Shown here piece by piece: positions 1-10,454 of a stretch of DNA of 64,000 bases. Under the pieces are notes generated by a model. The model was not told where the DNA came from. It ran no database searches and saw nothing but the letters and a program-made list of their open reading frames with translations. The stretch is from Neostapfia colusana (taxonomy: Eukaryota; Streptophyta; Magnoliopsida; Poales; Poaceae), in assembly GCA_030760725.1 (NCBI GenBank), contig JASWHV010000007.1:25456824-25520823 (forward strand), read 5' to 3'. The position numbers and the translations under genes are program-made. Position 1 is the stretch's first letter; every line of letters begins with the position of its first letter.

Positions 1-796
1 ACATTGATCTGTTTACATCTATCTATACCGGTAAATTTTTTGGTGCCGTCTTTGGGATTCCCATAGATACTACATCTGTAGCTACCTTTGCGCAGTGAGT
101 TTATTTGTAGCCGATCGCATGCCTATGTTCAGGTTAGATTGGTTGAAGCACGACCAGCCACAGGCTCCATTGATACACACTTAGTTTTTTGGAGAAAAAA
201 ATTATGAGCATTTGGTTTTCTCAAAAAATAAAAGAACTAGGAAATGGATTTTTTCCCAAAAACACGTTATAGGTGTAAACACTCACATTCAAGCACACCA
301 AACCCCTATATGAATACAACGACGTATATCTGTAAATGCTACAAGGGTGTTGAGTCGAAGTATTGAACATAGGTTGATAAATTCCAATACATAATGGACC
401 TAACCAACTGAGAGATAGTTGGGTTTAGAACCATGAAGTGGAACTTGATAGGCGCCAAACCGAATAGGCTAGCCAACCACTATGACACATCATTTCAATA
501 GTACGTGTCCAGCCATAGGTTATGGATCTGACTCACTACAATAGAAATAGTCTGTACCAGCTTATAACTGACATTTATACCGGTTACAGAATCAACACTA
601 AAAACTTGATGCTGATAATATGTGATATCAGTAGGGGTTCTGAAACGGGTACAAATAAGAGCTATCAACCGATTTCAGTTATGAACCGGTCCTAATATGT
701 ATTCAGTGCAAAAAAAAATCCAAATACATAGAATCCTAATGCATTACCACACCCAAACCACGTCTTTGTCCTAACCTATAAACATCATCAATTTAT
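1..796. other. Unassigned DNA at the start of the unit
   Basis: No gene, RNA or transposon signature is recognised here or in the equivalents 10,834-11,629 and 21,708-22,504. The stretch is AT-rich, and the short ORFs on both strands lack recognisable motifs. It probably is host intergenic DNA carried along in the tandem duplication. Confidence 0.5.
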
Positions 797-998
797 GGCT
801 CTGTTTGGCATAGCTTAAACTTATTAAAAAAACAGCTTGTCTGAAAAGCTGGTGAACAGCAGTTTAAACTTATATCCTGCTTTTAGTTCATTCTGAGAAG
901 CAGTTGAACTAATAAGCTGCTGGAGAAGCTGACTGTTTGGTACACCCGCATCTTATTTTTATAAAAAAGCTGGTTCAGAAGCTGTGCCAAACATGGCC
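797..998. mobile_element. 202-bp MITE-like element, copy 1
   Basis: The element begins GGCTCTGTTTGGCATAGCTT, and its other end is the inverted form of GGCCATGTTTGGCACAGCTT, an imperfect terminal inverted repeat of about 20 bp. The interior has several short AAGCTG/CAGCTT repeats and no coding capacity. The TGTTTGG end is common to small grass DNA transposons of hAT type, but no clear 8-bp target duplication is visible, so the superfamily stays open. Confidence 0.6.
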
Positions 999-1105
999 TA
1001 TAACTATTGCAATGAGCAGGGTAACCTACAAAATGATCTGTTTCAATCAGAACTATAATATATAGAGGCCCATAATGATAATTTATACTTAAGAGCCGGG
1101 TACAT

Positions 1106-2022
1106 CACTACTACAGAAAGCATTTCCTTAGTCACCTCCCATTTTTTTATAGGTGGTTCGTTAAAAAAACGCCTGTGATGTCCAACCAAGTCACCTGTGA
1201 TAATACCTATCTGTGATAATAGACTATCAAAGGCGGTCCATAATAAAAAAATGCATGTGAAAAGATATTAATTTTCACAAGCGGTTGGCGTTAAAAACCG
1301 CATGTGATATTGAATATTTTGACATGCAGTTTTTAATACGGACCGCCTGTAAAATCTATATATTTTCACAAACGGTTTTTAATCCGGACCGCCTGTAAAA
1401 ATCCATATTCTCATAGGCAGTTTTTAATACAACCGCCTGTGAAAATGTTATTTGCAAAGGGCCGCGCGCAATTTTGGCCCATGAGTCGGTTAGCGGAGCA
1501 CACCGCGCTTGCGCCAACATGGGAACTTTTGTCTCACATCAGAATGTTGCGGTGGTTGTACCTAAATTATAAGACGAGGCACACTTCTCACTTCGAAATC
1601 ACTTGATATTGCTTCCTTTTGCGACACTTAAGATGGAGCACAAGCAGCAGCAGATGGAGCCTGGTGGGTAATAACCGTCGGACGGGGACCTCAAGTGGCC
1701 TAACGGGTTGTCGTTCTTCACCGTGCTCATTGGCCGCGCAGATGAAGCGAAACTTCTATTCGGCAGTAACGTCACCGACGGAGGCGGTGGAGCAGATGAT
1801 GGCAAGATGGCGCCGGATACGCATACGACCGAGCATGGTGGGTCCAACAACGTGGAGGAGTACGTGAGCCTAAAGAGCCACTCGAATAAGGCAAGGAGGG
1901 TGGTAAAGAATAACCGCATGTGATAAAAAATTATCACATACGATAAGTGGTAACCAGTCACATGTGATAAGGCATTATCACAGGCGGTTGGTTGTGAAGA
2001 ACTGTCTGCGATAATATATTTT
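1106..2022 (+). mobile_element. Outer CACTA-like element, left arm only, copy 1
   Basis: It starts with CACTACTACAGAAAG preceded by CAT. Many short motifs of the type ACCGCCTGTGA follow in both orientations, which are the subterminal repeats usual for CACTA elements. The arm is interrupted at 2,023 by the inner CACTA. The right end of this outer element is missing in copies 1 and 2 because of the 35-kb deletion, but it is present in copy 3, where the whole element is bounded by CAT on both sides. Confidence 0.75.
1708..1923 (+). other. Unrecognised ORF in the outer CACTA arm (copy 1)
   Basis: A 71-codon open frame that stays open upstream to at least 1,679 (reading DGDLKWPNG before the first Met) and ends at a TGA near the subterminal repeats. 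The same frame is open in copies 2 (12,541-12,756) and 3 (23,414-23,629), with only a few amino-acid changes. GC content is higher than in the flanks. It may be a fragment of a host gene carried by the transposon, but I do not recognise the protein. The opposite strand also has a 120-codon open frame, so it could equally be non-coding. Confidence 0.25.
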
Positions 2023-2283
2023 CACTACAGGAAAAACAATCATTGATGACAGCCAAATTTATTGACGACAGGGCCGTCGTCTTTAATGTTATTGACGACG
2101 ACTTTATCTAGCCATCGTCAATAACTTAGTTATTAACGACGGCTAGACGAGCACCGTCGTCAAGGCCGTCGTCTTTAACTTTATTTGGGCCCACCTCAGG
2201 AGTTATTGACGACGGTGACCTAGCACCTTCGTCAATAAGTCCTTATAGACGACAGTTTCCTAGCACCGTCGTCAATAACGAGA

Positions 2284-2290
2284 TATATAA
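2284..2290 (+). promoter_or_regulatory. Candidate TATA box of the inner CACTA gene, copy 1
   Basis: TATATAA lies just inside the left subterminal repeats. It is followed by a GC-rich, CpG-rich tract and a consensus donor (CTGAG|GTAAGT, donor at 2,376). This is the layout of a promoter, 5' untranslated exon and first intron. The same elements recur at 13,116 and 23,971. Assignment is by position and sequence only. Confidence 0.4.
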
Positions 2291-3632
2291 CCCGTACGCG
2301 AGCCGGGAGGCGGCCAGTGCTGCCTCCCGACTCGCGCCGGACTTCCCCGTCGCCGTCGCCCGTCTCCGGCCTGAGGTAAGTCCCCCTCCCCCACTCCTCC
2401 CCCTCCGGCGCCCTCTCCCCTGCTTTCGTTGCCCCCTGGCCGCGCCGCCGGCCACCGGTCGGCCAGCCTCGCCGTCCGGCCTCTCCGGCCCCTCCACCTC
2501 CGGCCCGGCCCCTCCCCCTCCAGCTCATTCAAATTCCATTAGGTGCCCTGCTCATTCAAATGGTTAGAATCATTATCTAAAATTAAAATGTTAAGAACAG
2601 TATAAATGATTTCATTTTAATTGATCAATCACTTATTTGTTACATTTTACTGAAAGGGTTGAATTATTAGACTTTTGTGTTGTATGGTGAGAATATCAAG
2701 TTTGAAAGTATTTGTACTTGGAGACCCATATGTTGGGTTCTTTTGCAAACCTCGGAGTGGTTTGAACCTGAACATGTATACAACGATTTGGTTTGTGCTT
2801 TGAGTCAAATTTGGATGGATCGAGACCGGCTGACATATGAAATCGATGGAAACCGGTTTGGCTAGCTGCAACATCAAGCCAGTTTGTTGGCCTCTCCTGA
2901 CTGCTTTCGCCGTCATCTTGCTGCTACTCTCTCTGCGTTACCGGTCACCCCTACACTTATGAGCAAGTGATTAGATTTAGTTTTGCTCGCTGTATCGTGT
3001 AAGACGTAAGAGTACAAACAAAATCGGAAAGAAACACGTGTGAGAAGGAAGAACCAGTTTTTAAACTTTGAACACATTCTTCTCCTATACCGTGAGTCTG
3101 TTTTTTTAAAGATCTGTTTTATTCTTCTCCTATAAAATCTGTAGTTGAAGTGGACTTTTGAGTGGAGTGTGCGGCCCATAGTCTACGTCCTTTTGTATTT
3201 TATCTCTTACATATGGAAATTTGAAAGTTGTATATATCTCATACAACATCTATATTGTACTCTGTTTTCACCGGTGTGTCCTACATGATTGATTGTTCGA
3301 ATGAAACTAGATTTCACTTGTATAGGCTTTGGAGAATTGTCAGTAACACAAGTTGTCATTATATGTACATCACAAATTGCTATATATATATATATCGTGT
3401 ATTTATCGTATAAAAGCTTAAGTTTCTATATAACTTGGGGCGATAGTAATTTCAGGTACTACTTTGATATCAACTTATATAAATATGTTGTAGCATGTAA
3501 CAATCTTGCTAGCTGTGTGTATACACTGACACCATATGAGTTGCTACTAGACACAATGCATATTAATTTTTTATAGAATCAACTTATGTTGTATATATGG
3601 TAGCAGCTTCTGTAGGTGAGTTGTGAATAGTA

Positions 3633-3731
3633 CTCCCTGTTCTTAATTAAATGTCATTTAGGATAAAAAATCTAGTTCAATTTAAACTAGATTATCTGTC
3701 CTAAACATCATTTAATTAAGAACGGAGGGAG
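3633..3731. mobile_element. Stowaway-type MITE inside the inner CACTA, copy 1
   Basis: A 99-bp element with ends CTCCCTGTTCTTAATTAAATG and the inverse CATTTAATTAAGAACGGAGGGAG, flanked by TA on both sides. This matches the grass Stowaway (Tc1/mariner-type) signature CTCCCTCCGT with a TA target duplication. It inserted before the tandem duplication, since all copies have it. Confidence 0.88.
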
Positions 3732-3842
3732 TAACAAAATATGACTAGTGATAACTCAGAAAGAACTATTTGAGCTTTATCGGGCTGCGAGTGGTGAGTT
3801 GGCCAAACTTTTGATTCCGGCCCACTGCAGATAGGAGCCCTC

Positions 3843-4205
3843 CTACGAGAAGCCCATCCTCTTAAAAATTTTCCTCTGTTGATACAGCCTTTTGCATTGC
3901 CTTGTTGATAGCTCTGTACTCTGACAGCCCATCCTCTTAAAAGTTTCCTCTGTTGATACATCATTATAATACTCATACATGGCTTTTGAGCGTGCATCCC
4001 CCCAGAAAACATTCCTGAGACATCCTTCATCATCCATGTCAATAACATTGAAGAAGTTTGCATTTTTGGCCTGCATCCGAGTGAGGAAAATTCGAAGAGC
4101 CTCGGAATCTCCAGGCTGGAGCTTCAGATGGCCCCTCTCAACAAAACTGGGGCGCTGGGTCTCGCCAAACAAGAGCTCCTCGAGTTCTCCTAATTTATCT
4201 AGCAA
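3843..4205 (-). pseudogene. Captured FAR1/FRS-family fragment, antisense in CACTA, copy 1
   Basis: Minus-strand open frame of 120 codons. Residues 32-83 resemble the start of the MULE-transposase-derived domain of FAR1/FHY3-type plant proteins. Motifs seen are GDSEAL, TRMQAKNANFF, DMDDEG, LRNVFWGDARS and YEYYNDV; family members typically read GDA..L, RMQ.ENPNFF, DEDG and FWADARSR..Y..FGDV. After residue 83 the similarity stops before the catalytic core. The tail is coded by a ~33-bp direct repeat (about 3,846-3,882 and 3,926-3,962). The fragment lies antisense to the transposon gene, so it is most likely a host fragment caught by the element and not a working gene. The plus-strand ORF over the same bases is its shadow. 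Confidence 0.72.
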
Positions 4206-4342
4206 TGGTAGACTGTCTCAGCTGTTGGGCCTCGACAGAAGCCAGGGGTCACGAGAGCGGTCACAACAGATAAAGAATATTAAATTACATAAATTATATA
4301 AGTAACTTCTTAAATCTATATTACTAATATTCAAATTTTTAG

Positions 4343-6225
4343 GACGACTCTACGTTTGAGGAGACAGAGGCTAGGGGTCCTCTTCAGACACCACAAGTTT
4401 CGGAGCATGTTCTAGATCCTGCTTCGGATCCTCTTCAGGTTCTGGCACCGCAGGCTTCAGACCCTGCTTTGGAGCCTTCCACAGAGTCTGATGTGGAGCC
4501 GGCTCCACAGCGGTGTTGGTTCCTGCACGGCCAAAAGATCGGGTCGTTATTCGTCCGGTTGGCGATAGGTAAGAAAATCTATAACAAATTAATTTAGATA
4601 TTTTAACACTTATATATGTACTAATTGAGAATCGTGTATTAGGTCTTGGGCCGATGACTCGTTCACGGGTCAAGGACGCCACCGCCAGGTCAACGCTGTT
4701 CTCGGCCAGCTCATCCGTTGTCACTACCCCGGTCTAGTGAACGGACGAGCTGTTACGTCTTGGGACGATTACGCTACGGCCCAGGACATTACCTACGACA
4801 ACCACCAGAAGCATGTGTGGCATGAATTCATGGTAAGTAAATCGTCTATTCGTTAAATACGAACCTGTTATATGTTAAATACATTAACTTGTATATTTCT
4901 TCTTGTAGAAATATTACTGTTCGGAGGACGAGGCCCAGCTGGATCACGCTCGTCTGGTCTTCTACAACAACGCAAGGAAGCTCCTGACGCAGTCGATATC
5001 AACGGCTCGCATTCAAGCTACGAAGGCGTACTATAAGTTGCATCCGGACGAGGGTGAGCCGGGGCAGTTTAGGGATGTGGCGGACAAGTACTTGATGGAG
5101 GCACAAGACGCAGAGGTAAAATCTTTATTTTACTTTGCTTCATTATCCAATTTTCATCAATATTTTCATCCAATAACAAATGTGTGCAGGTTAGCGTACC
5201 GTGGCTTGAGTCATGTCCGGACGCCTACAGTTCTCTGTGTGCTCGTTGGGCGAGCCAGGGCTTCCAAGGCGTGTCGATGACCCACCGACAGAGTCGAGGG
5301 ACGGACGGGAAACACCCTCTTGGCGGGGACGGCTACGTACGGCTTGCTAAACAGATGGTAAGTGATACTCGAATTTTATTCTAGTTAATTTCTATCGCTA
5401 TCATTGTGCTAACACGTATCAATAGGAGCACGAGATCGGTCAGGAGCTGACCGCTATCCAGGTATGTAGGAGGGGTCACATGGGAAGTGACCCCTCGCAG
5501 CCTGATTAGCTGTCTTCTTAGACGGCGACAAACACGTTGGTGAGTACTTTAGTTAACTTAATTGTATTCTCTTTAAAACTTCTGATGACTTTAATTTTCT
5601 GTATTTTCAGGAAAAGTATGGGGAGGAGGTGCGGGGGCTTCGAGACGACGATTACGATTGGCAGAACTCGCCGATCGTACTTGAAGCCGCCTATGCAAAC
5701 GGTGGCGGTAAACCTCACGGACGTTGAGTTCTGTTGTTTTTCATTTACTTTCATTAAATTCGAGACACAAAACTTTAATACTCTTACTTCGTTGTGTAGG
5801 TTGGCCATCTTTGATGGAGTAGTCGACTCGAGGGAGGCGCGATCTTCCTCGAGGGCCTCTTCATCGCAGGGTGGATCCAGCAGGCGTGGCAGCCGAGATC
5901 TGGAGCTCCAGAGTGTCCAGGAGGAGCTCCAGAGGACGCAGGAAGCGCTAAGGCTCGCGAACGAGAGGCAGGCAGCCGAGCTCAGAGCTAGGTACGAGAG
6001 ACAGGCAGCCGAGCTCCGGGCTAGGGATGAGTATAAACACTCGTACAAGCTACAGCTGCAAGCTGCCATGCAGGTAAGTTCAGATCGTTGTACTCAATGT
6101 TTCTAATATATGAATGACATGTATAATAATTTACTTCATATTTACAGGCTATGGCCGCAGGACAGCCTGCTGTCTTTCCTCACTGGGCGCCGCCACCGAT
6201 ACAGCTACCACAGGGCCCATGTTAG
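4343..6225 (+). pseudogene. CACTA Ptta/En-Spm-type gene, broken, copy 1
   Basis: A split gene on the sense strand of the inner CACTA. Exons inferred from GT..AG borders and frame join to give the block SWADDSF..HRQVNAVL, then WHEFM|KYYCSEDEAQL, KLHPDEGEP, VPWLESCPDAYSS and RWASQGFQG. Further on come RGHMGSDPSQPD, EKYGEEV, GGKPHGR|LAIFDGVVDS and a Glu/Arg/Ala-rich coiled coil with LRARYERQAAELRARDEY. This is the layout of the plant Ptta/En-Spm transposase-associated protein that binds or assists CACTA elements. Clear exons are about 4,643-4,832, 4,909-5,115, 5,190-5,357, 5,610-5,722, 5,800-6,073 and 6,148-6,225. Lesions: the donor after CACAACAG reads AT instead of GT at 4,270, and two in-frame TAG codons in the RGHMGSDPSQPD exon are shared by all copies. 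The frame of the exon before SWADD is uncertain. Confidence 0.75.
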
Positions 6226-7171
6226 GAGTACAGGTACAAAATTTCTCATAATAGCTGCAACTAGTTAAACTTGCTCAAATTTAGTTGAATTTGATCAAAC
6301 TTAGGGAAAACTAGTTAAACATCCTCAAACTGAGTAAAATATGGTACAACTTACTCAACGATAGTCAAATATGAGCACACTTACTCAAACATAGCCAAAA
6401 CTAGTTGAACTAGCTCAAACACAAACACTACTAGTCCATACTTCTCAAACTTAGTAAAATATGAGCAAACTTATTCAAACATAGCCAAATATAGCTAACT
6501 TGCTCAATTCTAACTTGTAATGAGTTTATTTAGTCATATACACATTTGTGAACTTCTAATTTGTCTAACTATACATGTACATCACAGGGATCGGTGACGC
6601 AGACTCAGGAAACTCCATCCCCTCAGCATCCGGCGTTTGGACGAGCGCTCGACGACTTCCTGGACTCCGGTGGCAGCGGTCGGGGTAGCGTAGGGTAGTG
6701 TGGCGTGCGTAGTGTTTTTGTGCCTGCTTGTGATGTATGTTTTGATTGACTGTGATCTGGCCATCGAGCTAGGGCAGGATTTTCCATTTTTTAAAAATAA
6801 ATTACAAAACTTATTGACGACGGTTTCTGGTACTTGGCCGTCGTCAATAAGCCATTAGTATTGACGACGGCCAGGTACCAGGAACCGTCGTCAATAAGCC
6901 ATTGTTATTGACGACGGTATAAACGTACCGTCATTAATAAGTTGGCTTATTGACGACAACCAAATCCTGGCCATCATCAATAAGCTGATGTAGCTTATTG
7001 ACGACAGCCAACTTTAGCTGTCGTCAATAAGCTTATTGACGACTAATAATTGACGACAGCCATAAACTATCATCTATAACAGTTTACCGTCGTCAATAAG
7101 TTATTGACGACGGTACTGTGCTTATTGACGACGGTTTTTGGCCGTGGTCTATTGTCAGGATTCTTGTAGTG

Positions 7172-8945
7172 TTGGTGCTAATAGCAGTAGAGATCCTCTG
7201 ATATATTATCAATAAAGCAGCTGAATCCAATCTCATATCCCAGCCCATAGAGGATGCATCGATAAATGTTTTTTCTGTAATACAATATGCAAATGATACA
7301 CTGTTAATAATGAAGGGGGTCTCAAAAGGAACTCTTCTATCTAAAAGGTATTCTTGAAACATTTACACAATCAGCTGGACTAGGAGTCAACTACCAGAAA
7401 TCTTGTTTGATTCCAATCAATATGAATATGCAGAGCGTTTCATTTCTTGCTGGCCTTTGGCTGTCAACTCGGCAACTTCCTATTTACCTATTTAGGCCCA
7501 CCACTAGGTGCCATCAATCCAAGATTCAAATATTTCACTTCCATTATAAGTAAAACAAAAAGGAAGCTAACAATAACTTCAGAATTGCTCAACCATGCTG
7601 GTAGATTACAACTTGTGATCTCGGTTCTATCTTTGATGCCTACATACGACATGTGCACCTTGCAAATACCAGTGGCAGTTCTATAATATATTGACATGAC
7701 ACAAAGACATTGTCTATGAAATGGCTCAAATATCAACGCCAAATCTAAATCATTGATTGAGTGGAACAAATGAACTAGACCTAAGAAGAAAGCAGGACTA
7801 GGCATTATTAACCTTCGAAATTAGAATGAGGCTCTCCAACAGAAACTTCTGGAAAAGTTCTACAAGAGGCATAACATACCCTGGGTGAATTTACTGTGAT
7901 CTTCTTATTATAATACTAATGGAAATGACCCTCATTCAACTGCTCAGAGATGATCTTTCTGGTGTGAAGACACTTTCAGATTAAATGACAGGTATCGGAG
8001 AATTGCTAGTTGCAAATTGAAAGATGGTTCAACCGTTTTATTATGGGGAGACGTCTGGAACGAATACCATTTAGAGAGTCAATTACCAAGGCTCTATTCA
8101 TTTGCAAAACAGAAAAAAAAAGTATCCGTTAAAAACTTCCTGCATGAGACTCACATTGATGATCAATTCCATATGCCGCTATATGTACAAGCATATGATG
8201 AACTGCAAAAATTAAGTGTAATATTGCACTCTGGAAAAGGATAAATGGTCACATCTATGGGAACCGAATACCCGTCCAAAAAGTTCTATAGTATGCCTTT
8301 TAAGAGCCTTCATCCACCGCAGCCAATCTGGGGGAGATATTGTATTTTAAATGTAATAAAAAGCATAAGGCTTTCTGTTGGCTCTTATTCATGGACAGAC
8401 TCAATACTAGAAACATCCTATGAAGAAAAAAACAGGAAGTTCTAGATAATGATTATAGTTGTATCCTATGCAAAAAATGTGCCAAGGAAACACTTATGCT
8501 TGAAATGGATTGGTATAAAATGATATGCCTAGCTCCCCTTCGTTTTATTTGACCAGACAGCTCCTGTTCTTTGGAATGATTCAACAAACGAGGAAATAAT
8601 TCATGATGAGTAAATTCTTCATGGAAATCTTGATAATTGCCTGTTGGTCTATATGGAAACAAAGAAAAAACAAAATCTTTGAATATATCACTCCCAGTAT
8701 GACCTCATGTCAAATTAATTTCAAAAAGGAATGCATGCATGCTTCAAGCTCACGGACTCCAGGAAATTGCTTGAAGCTCCGTTGAATCATGGATCAATAG
8801 CCTTAGGATCTAACTGTTTATCTCATTTAGGGATTGTATTTATCTGAACTGTTTTTGATTTTTGTTCTCACTCCACTCTGTATAGTTTATTTTTATTAAT
8901 GTATTCAACGGCAGGGTCTTCATGTTGTTTTCTTGTCTTAAAAAA
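7172..8945 (+). pseudogene. LINE (L1-type) 3' portion, copy 1
   Basis: Starts abruptly inside the reverse transcriptase, exactly where the CACTA ends. Frame pieces read LVLIAVEIL*YIINKA and IQYANDTLLIM; the latter is the RT catalytic box, normally YADD, here YAND. Later come TYLGPPLG, LLNHAGRLQLV, KLKDGSTVLLWGDVWN and a zf-RVT-like tail with C..C/C..C residues (about 8,380-8,500). Many stops and frameshifts are present. The end near 8,945 has a short A-rich run. In copy 3 the upstream half of the same LINE is at 62,860-64,000, so this piece was beheaded by the 35-kb deletion. Confidence 0.85.
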
Positions 8946-9824
8946 AGAATATATTTGGAGATTTTCATGAGATCAAAAGGTCAGGCTATCTTATTCGAGA
9001 ACAAAACGGTGGCATGGTTTTTTTTGTTGTAGAGATTCGGCGGTGGATGTTATATTTTGGAAGTTCAAATTTTGCAAGTCCGGAGACAAAAGGGTGCAGG
9101 ACCGGAGACATTTTTTTTGGAAGTACAAATTTCGCAAGTCTTTTGCATCTTGTAGACTTTGGATTATCAGGGCTGTCCCGTTCCTGTGTGTGACGATCAG
9201 TCGGAAAATTCGTGATCACAGGCCGCAATAATATTCGTGACATGCCACACGGTTTGCGTGTCCAAAAATAGACTGTTCCCTCTTCTTTTATTCCATCTCT
9301 CTTTTGAAGTGAAAGGAAATCAATGTCCCAAACTCGGAAAAAACAAGAGAGAACATCAGACAGAAACCCAAACTTGTGTCTGCAAATTGCTAGTATTTGT
9401 GTTAATAATGACTACTTCCTCTGTTCTTAAAATATTACCATGAGGATGATAATTTTTTGGCACTAATTAATTTGAGACGGGTGGTACATTGTTTTAGTTA
9501 TCATGCCGCTAGATTGCCTATTAATCATAAAGCAGTGCATGCAGCATACGAACAAATGTGAACGGAACTTTAACAACGAAGAGGGTTATCATCACTGAAT
9601 GTATCATCAAGTAAAATATAGCAACCCACATGAAAGTTCACGAAATACGGAGGAAAAGGGTGAACACAGAGGCCGAACTAAAGGAAACAACCCTTTATTT
9701 TTCATTATCCTTGATCAAGCAGGAACCACGTTGGTGCAAATTTGCTTTAATCATGCACTACACAACACCTGTCTTGACGGGCGGAGGATGAAGGCTCGAG
9801 CCCGGGTTCTGCCCGCTCGGCACC
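8946..9824. other. Intergenic DNA between LINE and peptide gene
   Basis: No gene is recognised here or in the equivalent 19,808-20,686. An imperfect direct repeat of TTTTGGAAGT(T/A)CAAATTT.GCAAGTC occurs at about 9,056-9,080 and 9,116-9,140. A Stowaway-like remnant sits at 9,415-9,484, and the rest is featureless. The stretch from 9,758 to 9,824 holds the frame-shifted last repeat of the peptide gene. Confidence 0.45.
9415..9484. mobile_element. Degenerate Stowaway-like MITE, copy 1
   Basis: Ends read TACTTCCTCTGTTCTTAAAA and TTTGAGACGGGTGGTA, which are decayed forms of TACTCCCTCCGTTCTTAAA and TTTGAGACGGAGGGAGTA. The length is about 70 bp with TA at both borders. Confidence 0.5.
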
Positions 9825-9829
9825 TCATG
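9758..9829 (-). pseudogene. Frame-shifted last TDIF-like repeat, copy 1
   Basis: Just past the stop of the peptide ORF, in another frame, the minus strand reads HEVPSGQNPGSS then LHPPPVKTGVV and a TAG (9,758-9,760). The 27-residue period predicts the next His at residue 151, which is exactly where CATGCATGAG occurs. Other repeats have CATGAG at this point, so an extra GCAT has shifted the frame. This looks like the lost natural C-terminus of the precursor. The same lesion is in copy 2. Confidence 0.6.
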
Positions 9830-10283
9830 CATGCAGGATCGGAATATCGTGCTCTATCTCGAATGGAGGAGGATGATAGTTTGAATCGGGGTTCCCACCG
9901 CTTGGGACTCCATGCTGGATCGAAACATCGTCCTCCGTTGTCAGTGGTGGAGGATGAGTGTTTGAATCCGGGCTCGGTCCGCTCGGGACCTCGTGCTGGA
10001 TAGAAGCACCATGCTCCATCTCGGATGGTGGAGGATGACGGTTTGAATCGGGGTTCCCTCCGCTTGAGACCTCATGCTGGATCGAAACATCATCCTCCAT
10101 CTCGAATGACGGAGGACGAATGTTTGAGTCCAGGGTCTGCCTGCTTGGCGCCCCGCCGTGCTGGTCGACGAATACATCACCATTGCTGCCGGCGGGGACC
10201 TCCCTCGCGGTTGCGGCAGCAGCAAGACCTAGGACGAGGACGGGGAGGAGGACGACCAAGCGGTGGACGCGGGCGCACACCAT
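9825..10283 (-). CDS. Secreted multi-repeat TDIF/CLE-like peptide precursor, copy 1
   Basis: A 152-residue open frame. The start chosen is the Met followed by a classic signal peptide (residues 1-26, VVLLPVLVLGLAAAATA) with good plant context ACAATGG; an upstream in-frame ATG at 10,454 would bury it. After the signal come three near-perfect repeats with a 27-residue period at residues 70, 97 and 124: HEVSSGGNPDSN, HEVPSGPSPDSN and HGVPSGGNPDSN. Each is followed by .HPPP and an acidic spacer ending SIQ. Two degenerate repeats lie before them (REVPAGSNGD at 27-36; APSRQTLDSN at 45-54). HEVPSGPSPDSN matches the CLE-family peptide TDIF (HEVPSGPNPISN) at 10 of 12 positions. CLE peptides are cut from secreted precursors and bind leucine-rich-repeat receptor kinases; TDIF acts in vascular stem cells. 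That this gene makes active peptides is inference. A 4-bp duplication truncates a further repeat. Confidence 0.62.
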   Translation of the reverse strand: MVCARVHRLVVLLPVLVLGLAAAATAREVPAGSNGDVFVDQHGGAPSRQTLDSNIRPPSFEMEDDVSIQHEVSSGGNPDSNRHPPPSEMEHGASIQHEVPSGPSPDSNTHPPPLTTEDDVSIQHGVPSGGNPDSNYHPPPFEIEHDIPILHA

Positions 10284-10454
10284 TGTGGCTGGTTGGCTCT
10301 CTTCTTGCGTACGAGCTAGAAACCTTCTTCTACCTACGCTGCTGCCTGTTTCTTGCCCTTGCAAGTTCTGCCGATGGAGAACCGTGGTTGGGCGTATATG
10401 TGTAGGCAGAGGTGGTCGAGTAAACACCATGCGTATGTGATAGAAGGAAACCAC

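Larger units (their letters stand above)
2023..7171 (+). mobile_element. Inner CACTA (En/Spm) element, copy 1
   Basis: It runs from CACTACAGGAAAAAC (2,023) to GATTCTTGTAGTG (ending 7,171). Both ends carry arrays of a subterminal motif resembling TTATTGACGACGG in both orientations (about 2,040-2,280 and 6,815-7,150), which can fold on themselves. TTT precedes the left end, but the matching right duplication was removed by the deletion that fused this end to a LINE. Internally there is a GC-rich first exon or promoter, a Stowaway MITE, an antisense FAR1-type fragment and one multi-exon Ptta/En-Spm-type pseudogene. No TNP2-type transposase is visible, so it is non-autonomous. Confidence 0.9.

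Noticed and set aside
1599..1961. 120-codon minus-strand ORF in the outer CACTA
   Set aside because: No recognisable motif; it overlaps another open frame on the plus strand, so neither strand can be preferred with confidence.
2232..2532. Gly/Arg-rich minus-strand ORFs over the CACTA leader
   Set aside because: GC-rich simple-sequence tract with several overlapping open frames; better explained as promoter and 5' leader of the plus-strand gene.
3979..4305. 108-codon plus-strand ORF
   Set aside because: It is the shadow of the FAR1-type fragment on the opposite strand, whose motifs are clear; only its last ~20 codons might belong to a transposon exon.
6815..7171. CRISPR-like series of short repeats (TTATTGACGACGG) with spacers
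   Set aside because: They are the subterminal repeats of a CACTA element in a plant genome, in both orientations and with irregular spacing; no cas genes exist.
9599..10440. Plus-strand ORFs of 134, 126 and 106 codons over the peptide gene
   Set aside because: They mirror the repeats of the minus-strand precursor, which alone has a signal peptide and the periodic HEVPSG motif.
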